A DNA stretch of 64,000 nucleotides from Bidens hawaiensis (taxonomy: Eukaryota > Streptophyta > Magnoliopsida > Asterales > Asteraceae): NCBI GenBank assembly GCA_021521415.1, contig JAIQDT010014342.1, positions 167,614 through 231,613 on the forward strand, read 5' to 3'. Positions 34,848 through 45,452 of the stretch are shown piece by piece; the first letter of the stretch is position 1, and each line of letters begins with the position of its first letter. Under the pieces are notes generated by a model, which was not told the DNA's origin, did no database searches, and saw nothing but the letters and a program-made list of their open reading frames with translations. Position numbers and translations under genes: made by a program.

Positions 34848-36643
34848 TGATATAATGATAAATATATATATTTCCCTTGTAAATTTAATATAATATTTTA
34901 TTAGTTTTTTTGTTCATTTTTAGTTATGTTTTGTATACTACTAACATATTTGAGTTTTGTAGGTTCCAGAAGATGATCGTCGTTGAAAAGGGCGAAAAAC
35001 GAGTCAAAATAAGCCTAAACGAGAAGTCGAAATGCATCAAGAATGAAACCGGAAGGAGAATAGGTCGAACCGGCCCCCCTTTGGAGCACGGGGCCACGCG
35101 TGGCCAGCTACCCCATACTTGGTCGCGCGGCGCGGCGCGACTAGCTCATTTTTCCAAAATGTTTCCGATTTTTGCCAGGTTTTGGGCCCATTTCACTATA
35201 AATACACCTTTAACGTTAACTTGAAAAATACCCTTCAGAATTCTTGGAGCTTATATTTGAGTTGTTTGGCGGTTTTGAAGGCAAGTAATCACCTGGTGAA
35301 GAGCTTTACGTTCAAGATCGAAGACTACGGGTTTTATCGCCTTTAATCTTTCGTTTCTATTATTTTCACCATGATTTTTGTATTCTCGTTTTGTTTGATT
35401 TTAAGATGCTAGGCTAAACATTTTAGACTGTCTAGGCTTATGATAAACCTTTGTTAATATTTGATTTTGATTGAGATTTGCTTTTCGTTATGGATTTATG
35501 AATCAGTAAACAGTTTGATTTTATTTAACTGATGCATATGTGTGCTTGGTTTTGTTTGATGAATTTTGTTATTCCACATTATCTTTGGTGATTGTCTATC
35601 ATATAATAGGATTTTGTTAGATCATTTATTGTGTGTTATTGACTAGTTTATGATTGATTTTTAATAAAACCATAGGAATAATATTCTTAGTCAAACGAAT
35701 AAAAGTGTGCTACTAAACTAAAAAGCTATAAGGTGATAGGTTATTGTAAGATATTTGTTGAGTAAGATTGCTAGGTTTAGTTCTTCGTAAAGAGTCTGTA
35801 TAGGTTTGATTGGTTAACATTGTCTATCGAGTCTATTGAGTTTATTAAATTACCTATGAGTCCTGCGCTGTAAGGTAGGATTTCATTATAAGGGGACCCG
35901 GGATAGAGCTAGATGCCCAACCGTCTAGCATGATGGCTTGGCAAACACGCCGCCGGCCCTCTCATCACGGTGATGAGAGGGTTAGCGTGATGCCATCACG
36001 CGATGAATTCTCACAAACCAACACACACACACACAAACCTATATACATGTATGTATGTATGTATGTATGTATGTATGTATGTATCTACGTATAACAAAAT
36101 CCATCACACTAACACCACTCCGACTAAATTCCATCACTAGTGATGGAATGTGGTGGGGTGAGGTGTCAACATACCATTGGGTGTGGTGGATGATGGATTT
36201 GGAACCACCCCCTCCCCTCTAAAGGCACTCGTTCATAATTAACTAAATTACCTATGATTTCCGCGCTGCAACTTTGGGGATTCAAGCCTAGGCGGTTTTT
36301 CATCATCATCATCTGAATCAGTCAAAGTAATATGTCTTGTGTTTTATTACTTGTCTTTCCTTAATTAGTTATTTTGTTAGTTTAATATTAGTTAATTTAA
36401 AACTCCATTTAAAAGTTATAAATATAAATAATTGTGTCAGTTTGTCAAGTCTAATTAGTTAGTTAACGTAATTTAAAGAGTCATGTGGGTTTGACGTCCA
36501 GACTTACTTAGCTTACTAGATTCGATCGGTTCACTTGCCGGTTAGTAGTTTTAGTTAAGTTAAGAGACTATAATTATTACTTAGTGTCTAAATTAGCATA
36601 AATTTAGCTAATAATTATTTGACCACATTTAGCATATCATTCA
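34848..36643 (+). mobile_element. 3' LTR of the Athila-like element
   Basis: Starts TGATATAATGATAAATA right after the polypurine tract and ends near TATCATTCA (36643; a reading to TCATCA at 36646 is possible). It contains a GC-rich leader (GGCGCGGCGCG near 35128) and a Harbinger-like insertion (35892-36219). Compared with 22560-22750 about 190 bases are missing at the place of that insertion. Its last part (36280-36640) matches the minus-strand LTR at 13140-13482. Confidence 0.65.
35892..36219. mobile_element. Harbinger-like MITE, 328 bp
   Basis: Flanked by TAA (35889-35891 and 36220-36222), the usual PIF/Harbinger target size. Ends are GGGGACCCGG and CCCCCTCCCCTC, an imperfect terminal inverted repeat. 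Inside are a 25-base near-perfect palindrome CCCTCTCATCAC-G-GTGATGAGAGGG (about 35956-35980) and a (TGTA)n run at about 36045-36085. No coding. Confidence 0.6.
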
Positions 36644-36737
36644 TCAATAGCTGCTTTTCAGCTATTGGTCTTTCAAAAACAACAAGACTTAGTTCATAAG
36701 ACTAGTGTTCAAGATCTCTTGTGTTTAAAATCTGTTA

Positions 36738-37905
36738 GGAGGTGTTTGGTTTTTAAGAAAAGCTCTTCCTGGCCTCTTTTGTCTGCGCCGCGCAGATCAT
36801 GCGCAGACGTTTCAGTCTGCACTGTATTTGTTTTCCAAAAGACATTTCATTAAAAAAGATTTGCGCCCTCTTCTTGAAACAGACATAGACCATGCACTTC
36901 TAAAATCTTCTTACCTATTCTAGACTTCTACTACCTAAGACCTGTAACATGTTCCTTTAAACCATAACTCCTCCACCGTCTCCTCCACCAATCTCTACAT
37001 CGTCACTCCCCCGTGCCTCCGTTGTGCCCTCACCAGCCACCCTATCCCTCCGCCAGCCATCACCTTCTCTCCACCGACCACCCTACGCCTCTGCCGGCCA
37101 CCCCCTGCCTACCGTCGGCCACAAAATTGAGAAATGGAGAAATGGAAATTAATAGAAAAACAAGGAAGATGTGTCTGTGGTTTTCGTGGATGTGTATACT
37201 CCACATAATTGAGATCTACTAGAAGAGGATGCACCGATTACAAGCTGGTTGGGTTTACTTCTCAAATTGATCTTCAAAATCAAGAATTAGAAAAGGGATA
37301 ATTATCATCTAACAGATCAAACCATGGTGCAGTTTTCATAATGTTAGAAATGTATTTTATTGATTTGAGGTAGGTTGATGGTGTGTTTTGCTAATTTTAA
37401 CTCTTATTCCCACCTTTTTAATGTCATGGACCAAAAAAAACTCATAAGATTATCTTGATCATAAATCCTATCTGTCTTCAAATAATTTCAGCTTTGTAAT
37501 TTGTTTTAGAAAATAAAGTGTCACAACCGTCATTACATACATGGATCAACTACAGCATGGTCGATTGACTATCTTCACATAGTTTCCTGTTGTATCCCCA
37601 CCGCAACGCGCGAGCTCTCAGACTAGTATGTGTATATATATATATATATACAATGATGAGATCTAAATGATGAAATTAAGTTTTTTTTGTAGATAATGAT
37701 TTGTTGAATGTTTTGTAGAAATCGATTAGTTTTTATAATAGTTCAATTGTTATTAGTGCAATTGTTAGTAGCTTGTAGACGTTAAAAAACAAACAGTCTT
37801 CTTCTTGCAGACTACAGAGGTTTAGTCCACCTCTTCTGTTGCAGATGCCTGCAGATGTGGTCTGCAGACTGAAGACATTTTCCCTCTGAAAAAACAAACA
37901 ACACC
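36738..37905. mobile_element. Harbinger-like non-autonomous element, 1.17 kb
   Basis: Flanked by TTA (36735-36737 and 37906-37908). Left end GGAGGTGTTTGGTTTTTAAG, right end (as complement) GGTGTTGTTTGTTTTTTCAG, an imperfect terminal inverted repeat of the PIF/Harbinger type; TCTGCAGAC-like words repeat near both ends. No transposase. The interior has a pyrimidine-rich Pro-coding-like stretch (36960-37130) that could be captured host sequence but shows no clear exon. It interrupts the post-pol ORF of the Sirevirus-like element. Confidence 0.65.
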
Positions 37906-40672
37906 TTATTGATATATTCTTGCAGCTTCTTCATCATACATCATTTGTGTAGCCTCTTCTAGAGCTCTTGCAGCCTCTTGTTCTTGATGAGAGATCAAAT
38001 CATCAAAAATATTTGGTTTGAATTTCCTGGCGAGTGGTGATGGTGGTGAATCTTCTACTTTAGATAAGATTAGCTTTCTCCTTTTCAAATTATTTTCAGA
38101 ATCCTTTATTTGACTGGGCTTTGACTTCAAGGTTTACTTTTGGAACAGTAGTCGGTTCTTATGGTACCTTTGGTGTATCAACGATCTCTGAAAATACTGT
38201 CGGTTCTTGTGGAGCACCAGTAGTTTGTCTTGCAGCAACATCAACAGTTTTTGTAACTGATGGTCTTAAATCAGTTGTTGGTGTAACAGCTGTTTGGGCA
38301 TCACCAGTTTGGAGAAATGCTGGTATCTTTTCAAATTCATCTATAGTTTGGAAAACTATTGTTCTTTTCTTTGTATTTCCTCCTTTCTTTCCACCTCTGG
38401 GTACTATACCTTTTTGTGTTTGAAGGGTCTGCTTCATCTGGTTTTATTTTTAGTTGCTTGACCAGAGCCCTTTCCTTTGTTTCCCTTTCTTTCTTCAACA
38501 TCTCTTTTAACTTAGTAGCCTCTTCAGTAGCTTTTTTTTGTTGAATCATTTGGTGTTTCTCACCAGTTTTTCTTGAAGCATCAAGAATATTCTCCCCTTT
38601 TTTGGTATCAGTAGCAGCCTGAGCCTGTTCTAGAAACCATGCTGCAGGAGGAGCAATTCCAGAAAGTGTCGCCAATTGAATTTTTTGATCCACCATCTGC
38701 TTTCTTAATTCATTAGTAAGAGTATTGAGCGAGTTTCAAAGCATGGTGGTATATATGCTGACTTTGGTGTTGAATATTTGAAATTTTGACGAGCATAGAA
38801 ATCTCTGCATTGGAGGTGGTTATAACCTCTAGAGTGCTTGAGCTTTGAGTGGCTGGTGGGTTTTGAGTGAGCAATTGGTGGATGCAAGATTGAAGTTCAC
38901 TATGGATGGAGGCCAACAATTGGTTATTGTTATGAGGTTGTTGGACTTGAGTTTGAGTCATATTGGTGATGAGCTGCACGACCTCAGAGCTCAAACTTTG
39001 ACCCTAATCTGTCAATTCTTGAATAATTTTACCATCAACTAACTTAATAGGCTCATCTGTTGTCCAATTATTAGTAATTTTACCTACATCAGTAGTTTTA
39101 TGTGAATCAAACTCAAGATTTGCCTTTTGAAATTGATTAGATGCCCCTTTGTCTTGGTATTGGGGATTTCCAACCGGAGTTGATATCAAGATATCATCAG
39201 GTGTTGCCAGGATAGGAGTGTTAGTGATGCAACTACTATCCAACTGAGAAACAACTATTTCAACAGTTTCAGTAGTTGCTCCTAATCCTTAATCCAAATA
39301 ACCTATAATGATAAGGATTATATCCTCCCCTTGATATGGGTTAGTAATACCTGTCACAAAATCATCAGTTTTTGGAGAGTTTTCCCTTTCAGTTGATGTT
39401 GCAAGGAAAGGACTGTGTTTAGTGATGTGTGACTTTCTGGTAAGGACTGCGTTCCTTTCCTTATGTTGCAAGGAAAGGATTGAGTTTTCCATTTCAGTTG
39501 ATGTTGCAAGGAAAGGAAAGGATTGCGTTCAATGGGGGGTGAAAGATAAGTAGCCTTGAGATAGGGGCTTGGAGTATGAGTGTTGATCAACCATTCAACC
39601 ATTTGTTGTGGGTCCCCTGTGCTTACAACAACTTCTTTTTGTGATTTAGACTGAGGAGTTGGTTTAGGTGCACATGTGACAAGTTGTGAGGAAGTAACAA
39701 CTGTCAATTGTCTTTGTGAACTTTTTGGTGCCATGGGTGAGTCAGGCACGCCATCCTCCTGAATTGCCTTTTTGGGTTTTTTTGTAGATTTGGTTGATGT
39801 GGATTTCTTGGAAGGTTTCTTTTTGGTGGTCGATATGTGTTTCATGGTACTAGGTCAAGTACCCTAATCACCTAGAGTAGTGGGCTCATTTATAAATACC
39901 GGTGAAGAAGCATCAGATGTTTGTCCATGTTCCTCATCATCAACCAAAGTTGATAATTTGGAATCCTTCATTCTCGCAAATATCTCATTGCTGAAACTTT
40001 GACTCTAAATTGATGATCCTTGGATCGGGTCTGAGTTTGGTAATACCTTCATGAGGTAAACCATTAAAAACCTTGGAAGCAATAAAAATGGTTTTCCTTT
40101 TAGTTCATTCAATGCTTTCACATTTGAAACCAAATCATTAAAAATGGATTTTAAAAAGCAGTAATTCTCACCAGTTAGAATGGAATAAGCCTGATATTGA
40201 ACATTCAATGGCAATTCATTCCATCTAGTAGATTTGCATGAAATACACTAAAATGGTGTATGAAAAGAGAACTTCATTGGAGATTGAAACATGTTTTTGT
40301 AAAGGGTAGCATGTTGGGTAGAACCCAAATACCCTCTATAAATGAGTTCCGACTTCAGTGTCTATGCAACAATTTTTTAGGGAAAGTCATCATCATTCAA
40401 CTCCAGATGTTGAGAAAGAGTGAAGATGAGACAAATACCTTTGTCTTACCTGCCATTGATCTGATGAATAATGGCATCATTTCACCCTCGGTATATTTAA
40501 TGGAGGAATTTTTCCAAAACTCATTGAGGGTTTGTGGATAAAGGTCAGGGTTAATCGTCAGGATGTTGAAGAATCGGCTTCCGGTGATTGTTGCAATCAT
40601 GTTGTCATACTCAAGATGTGTCGGACTTGTGATGAGGTATGACAACAGGTTATGTGGATACTTGAATTGCAT
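37906..40672 (-). pseudogene. Sirevirus-like extra ORF (env-like by position)
   Basis: Starts on the minus strand at 40672 with MQFKYPHNLLSYLI, then ITGSRFFNILTINPDLYP and QTLNEFWKNS, a block I recognise as common at the start of the post-pol ORF in Asteraceae-type Sireviruses. It continues through Ser/Thr/Lys-rich text (39845-39354) and a charged coiled-coil-like stretch with KEMLKKERETKERALVKQLK (38696-38337) to EEAARIYQ at 37909. At least six frame changes or stops break it. The rest of the ORF lies at 36737-36644 and 21536-20772. Function unknown. Confidence 0.65.
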
Positions 40673-41227
40673 GTTTCTAGGGTTTTGACATGATTATAGC
40701 GAGTGAGAGATGATGAATGTAGAAAGTGAGTGAGTGATTTTAGCTGATGGATGACGATGTATGATATAGGTAAAGGCTTTCTTTGGAGTGAAGAAATATG
40801 ATTAAGTAAGGTAATCTTTTGATTAGTGAAGGATTAGGCAGTTTTAGCAAGTAGATAATCAAAAGTTACTGTTATAACCAATGTTACATTGAAACAACGA
40901 CTAGTATATCCAAACTACTGTTGGCGAAATGAAATAAGTGTTATTTGTCATTGATTAGTTGTTATGCTAAAACTTATAAGAATTTTGAAAATACTGATTG
41001 TTATCAGTAGTTTGAAAAACAAATATTTTGAACAATTGTTTTCTTTATTTTTAGCAACAGTAGTTCAGGAAAACAGTATTTTGTAAACATTGATTAATAG
41101 TTTGAATAAAAATTGATAAGTACTTTTGAAAACAACAATTTTTCATTACCATATACATCAAAGACAAATAAGTTTTTTTTTTGAGAAATCAGTTGCAAAC
41201 AACTGGTTGATTTTGGAAAATGATCAT
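40673..41227 (-). other. Non-coding spacer between pol and the extra ORF
   Basis: About 555 bases without open frames, AT-rich, between the RNase H stop and the start of the post-pol ORF of the Sirevirus-like element. Words such as CAGTAGTT and AACAATTG recur but form no clear array. Confidence 0.5.
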
Positions 41228-42646
41228 TCAGGGATTTAGCATACCCAATCTGGAAATCAGTATTTGAAAATTTGCTGAATCAAGTGCTTCCGTAAACACA
41301 TCAGCAAACTGATTTTCAGATGAAACATGCTCAATTGAAATCAAACCTTTTTCATAGCAATCTCTTATGAAGTGATGTCTGATCTCAATGTGTTTTGTGT
41401 TGGAGTCCTGAACTGGATTCTTGATGATGTTCAAAGCAGCTTCACTGTCCAATTTCAATGGAGTTTTTAAAGTAGTTATCCCATAATCTAGCAATTGGTT
41501 GTGTAACCAGAGTAGTTGGGTTGTGCAACTTGCAGCAACAATATACTCAGCTTCAACAGTGGAGTTTGAAACAGTACTTTGCTTTTTTTCTTTGCCAATA
41601 TACCAATGCATCTCCAAAGAACTGGCAACCTCTAGATATTGATTTTCTTGTCATTTGACAGCCTGCATAATCACTATCTCAAAAACAACAAGATGGGATT
41701 TTGTGCTGGATGGATACCAGATACCCAAGGTAGATGCGCCTTTGAGATATCTGAATATCCTTTTAACAACACTTAGGTGAGATTCCGTTGGTGAAGCTTG
41801 ATATCTTTCACGCACACAAGTGGTATGCATTATATCGGGCCTAGACGCAGTTAGATACACAAAAGATCAAATCATACATCTTGATCAACATATTCACCAA
41901 TTTCATTAGGTGTTAACGGATCTATTTTTCCCATGTATGTGAAACTTGTTTGCATTCAGTCATTTTAAACTTTTTAGGAGATTTTTAACATATTTTAATT
42001 GATGTAGAAAAATCTTGTTTTAGATTATTTGGCTTACAAGGCCAAAAAGTATTGCATCTTACCAATATTACTCATTTCAAATTCAGATTCATGAGCTTTG
42101 TGAAATGATCGCATACTTTTGGATTGGTGGATCCAAATATGATGTCATCTACATTAATCTAAACAAGAAGTAAGTATTTCCCCTCTCTTTCGAGAAACAA
42201 AGTTTTATCAATTTGTCCTCTTAGAAATTGATTTGAAATAAAAATGAGGAAAGTCTGTCATACCAGACCCTTAGAGGTTGTTTGTGTCCATAGAGTGCTT
42301 TCTTAAATCTGTAGACATAGTTTGGATTGATTGCATCTTCAAACCCTAGTGGTTAGGTTACATACACCTCTTCTTGAATGTCACCATAAAGGAAAGCTCC
42401 TTTGACATCCATTTGAAAGACTTTGATGTTATGAGTAGATGCATAAGCAAGAAACCATAGAATGGCTTCAAGTCTTGCAACTGGTGCAAAGGTTTCTGCA
42501 TAGTCAATACCTTCTTCTTGAAGATATCCTTGAACTACTAACTTTGCTTTATTTTCTATGACAATCCCTCTTTCATCAGTCTTGTTCATGAATACCCATT
42601 TGTGCCGATATGTGTGACACCTTCTGGTCTTGGACACAATTCCCAA
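41228..42646 (-). pseudogene. Sirevirus-like RT and RNase H (broken)
   Basis: RT blocks on the minus strand: KWVFMNKTDERG, AETFAPVARLEAI and VFQMDVKGAFLYGD (42646-42353), the catalytic box at about 42141-42155, then SRPDIMHTTCVRERYQASP and FRYLKGASTLGIWYP (41860-41651). RNase H: TVEAEYIVAASCTTQLLWL, TKHIEIRHHFIRDCYEKG, QFADVFTEALD (41617-41228). The catalytic box reads NVDDIIFG where the family has YVDD, and LDSEAALNI replaces the usual D-N block. Several stops separate the segments. Confidence 0.85.
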
Positions 42647-43135
42647 ACATGCATCTTGGTGAATTGCATGAGTTAATCTTGCATGGCTTCAATCCAATTA
42701 TTTTCTCTTAAAGCAAGTTGATACTTGGTTGGTTCTAGTTGAGATAGAATACTGACAAAGAAGCAGACATTTGTTGTTTTCTTTTGGTGAGAACACCACG
42801 TTGTAGGTCACCAATGATCTGTTCTTCAGGATGGGCTGGATGAAACACATAAGGTATGATATCCCTTATAGTGTTTGTTGAAGTGGTTGGTGAAAATGCT
42901 GATGAGGTGTCAGTTGTTAATGGTGAGGGCATGGGGGGTAAACAACTGTTTTAGGAAACAACTGATGAACTTTCAAATATGGGATGGGAAAATTCATTTT
43001 GAGAAGCAGTTGTTTGAGCATCAGTAGTTAGTTTCACAACTTTGAATTCCTATATAAGCAGATTGTCCATGATCAATAGTTTGAATGAAAGTGATGTTGA
43101 TTTATGTATTTAACTCTTCAAAGAAATATAACCTG

Positions 43136-43920
43136 TCAGAATGAACACTTATTATCAGTAGTTTCGTAAATCTTAGATTCAAACTTCAAGACACCAAGAT
43201 TAAACAAATCAGTAGGGTCATTAGGAATTTTTAAATAAGACATTTCATTAAATTTAATATTTAATATTTCTTCTATAACTGTTGTTTTAGAATTAGAAAA
43301 TCTAATAGCTTTAGAAGTTGGGGAATAACCTAGAAAATAACCAGAATCCACTTTGGCTACAAATTTTGAAATTGAATCTTTCAAGTTCAGTATAACACAT
43401 GCGCATCCAAAGACCTTGAAAAAGGATATTAATGATTTAATTTTATAAAGAATTTCATAGGCAGTTTCCTCATGTCTTTGATTTATTAAAATCCGGTTTT
43501 GAACATATCCTGCAGCGATGACTGCTTCAGCCCAAAAATATAGAGGTAGCCCTGAATTAGCATGCATGGATCTATCACCCTTAATTAATGTTCTATGTTT
43601 CCTTTCCACTACTCCATTTTGTTGCGGCTGCCTTGGAATGCTGAATTGTCTAATGATGCCTTTGGAGATACAAAAAGTATCTATCACTTCATTCTTGAAT
43701 TGAGTTCCATTGTCACTCCTTAAGATTTTGACTGGTAGATAAAGTTGTTTCTCCACTTGTATAATGAAGTTCTTGATCTATTTCTGCAGTTTCATCCTTT
43801 GAGTGTGAGAATAATGTCCAAGTGAATCTTGAGTAATCGTCTACAATCACAAGACAATACCTTTTCTTTTCAAGACTCAGTATTCTAACTGGTCTAAAAG
43901 GTCCATGTGTAAGATATTAA
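43136..43920 (-). pseudogene. Sirevirus-like integrase
   Basis: Minus-strand blocks: the first catalytic block VIVDDYSRFTWTLF (about 43850-43810), ILRSDNGTQFKNEVID with the second D, and QPQQNGVVERKHRTL with the catalytic E, then PLYFWAEAVIAAGYVQNR and FGCACVILN. All three catalytic residues are visible. The frame 43756-43136 (206 codons) is open; the first block is in another frame upstream. The C-terminal text FLGYSPTSKAIRFSNSKT is the normal boundary to RT. Confidence 0.85.
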
Positions 43921-43933
43921 AACAAGCAGTAGT

Positions 43934-44289
43934 TCTGGATTCTTCTATTGATTTATATGAAACATTGTGTTGATTTACTTGTAAACAAACAACATAGTTT
44001 TTGTCACAGACATATTCTTTAACATGTAGGCCTTTAAACAATTGTTTCTTGGTTAAATTGTTAGTTATTTGTAAATTAACATTACCTAGTCTCCTGTGCC
44101 ATAAGTCTAAGTCTGGATTCTTCTATTGATTTATATGAAACATTGTGTTGTTTTCCTTTTAACCAAGCAACACAGTTTTTGTCACAAACATATTCTTTAA
44201 CATGTAGGCCTCTAAACAGTTGTTTCTTGGTTAAATTGTTAATTATTTGTAAATTAACACGACCTAGTCTCTTGTGCCATAAGTCTGTT
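43934..44289. repeat. 178-bp tandem duplication in Copia pol
   Basis: The segments 43934-44111 and 44112-44289 are two head-to-tail copies of 178 bp, starting TCTGGATTCTTCTATTG and differing at a modest number of positions. The duplicated text encodes the pre-integrase core (GLHVKEYVCDKNCV, KGKQHNVSYKSI on the minus strand). 178 is not a multiple of three, so the duplication itself shifts the frame. Confidence 0.9.
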
Positions 44290-44656
44290 TCTTTGATTGA
44301 TGCTATACTAAGAAAACATGTTGCAATAGGAATATTATTATTCTTATACATGTCTACAAAATAGACATTGCCACTCCTATTTGCAGTTAACAAAGTGATT
44401 TCCGCACTTAGTTTTTCAATTTGCATAGCAAAATTAGAGTTGACAATTTTGCATGTTTCTTAGTAAAAAAAGCATTGTATCCCTTATCACACATTTGTGA
44501 TACACTAACCAAATTGAATTTCAGTTTATCTATTTAGTTCGCATTATCAAATGTCAACTTACCTGCTTCCACTTTAAATGAGCCTAGAACATTTTCTTTT
44601 CCATCATTCCCAAAGGATACAGTTCCTCTCCATGTTTCTTGAATTAAGAGAGAAGA
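44082..44656 (-). pseudogene. Sirevirus-like pre-integrase domain, protease lost
   Basis: Minus-strand blocks QETWRGTVSFGNDGKENVLG, KLKFNLVSVSQMCDKGYNAF (with a stop), ANRSGNVYFVDMYKNN and DLWHKRLGRVNLQIINNLTK identify the post-protease segment and pre-integrase domain. The protease active-site motif (D-S-G context) that should precede them is not present on either side of the CTCGAGCC-rich insertion at 44657, so it seems deleted. The 3' part is tandemly duplicated (43934-44289). Confidence 0.75.
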
Positions 44657-45452
44657 GATATGTTCGACTCACGGCTCACGGCTCAAAGCTCGCTCGAAAA
44701 AAGCTCGGAGAAAGCTCGCTCGAAATCGGCTCGATTGTAAACGAGCCGAGCCTAGATCGACTCAATTTCTAAACGAGCTGAGCCTGAGCTAGCCCCGACT
44801 CGACACGAGATCGCTCTATAGGCTCGCTCGATTGGCTCGAACTATTTTATTTTAATTTATTATATATATATACATACATGCATATATTTATCGAGCCCAA
44901 TTATTTTAACACATGGGCTTTCCTTTAATCCAGCCCAATTTTTTTTCTCACTCCATAGTCCATATTCATAATTCCATATACTTAGTAACTGAGAGATGGG
45001 ACTTCATAGTTCACACACTCAATAATCAGTATACGTTCCATTTTCCACCCTAACCCTAGCCGCTCATATTCACCTCCGCCATCGGCCACAGCTCATAGAT
45101 AATACTTCTCTGCTTAATTTTGTATTTGGTTTGGTTTAGACTTGTTGAACGTATTTTGTTTTCGAAGGTGTTATTAGACGTATTTATTTAGTTTGTATTT
45201 GGTTGGTGTTGATCTCAATGTCATATTTATTTAGTTTAACTTGATGGTTGCATATAATTTTTATTATTACAGGTAAACTCGAGCCAAATCGATCCGAGCC
45301 GAGCCGGCTCGATTTAAAATCGAGCCGATCTTGGGCTCAAATTTTTAGCTCGATTAAGAGCTCGAGCTCGAGTCGAGCCAGCTCAATTGAATATCGAGCG
45401 GAGATTTAGCTTGCCTTGGCTCAGGCTCGGCTCGGCTCGTGTATAGGCCTAG
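44657..45452. mobile_element. CTCGAGCC-rich insertion, hAT-like by its ends
   Basis: About 800 bp with GAGCCGAGCC/GGCTCGGCTC repeats at both ends in inverted orientation and an AT-rich middle. Right end CTCGTGTATAGGCCTAG, left end near TATGTTCGACTCACGGCTC. Such ends are common in plant non-autonomous elements I would place near hAT, but I could not define a clean 8-bp target duplication. The interior includes text that looks like a 5' leader (CCTAACCCTAGCCGCTC near 45050). It interrupts gag-pol of the Sirevirus-like element and supplies the end of the frame 45863-45354. Confidence 0.5.

Larger units (their letters stand above)
21537..36643 (+). mobile_element. Athila-like Gypsy element (plus), hosting a chromovirus
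   Basis: The left LTR starts TGATATAATGATAAATA at 21537. The right LTR, starting identically at 34848 behind the polypurine tract GTAAGTGTGGGGATAT, ends near 36643. Flanks TCCAT (21532-21536) and TCAAT (36644-36648) match in 4 of 5 bases. The internal region has one degraded ORF (about 23063-23711) and no pol, and contains the chromovirus at 25706-34466. The two LTRs agree closely only over the first 1 kb (21590-22560 with 34910-35885); beyond that each has its own deletion or replacement. Confidence 0.6.
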
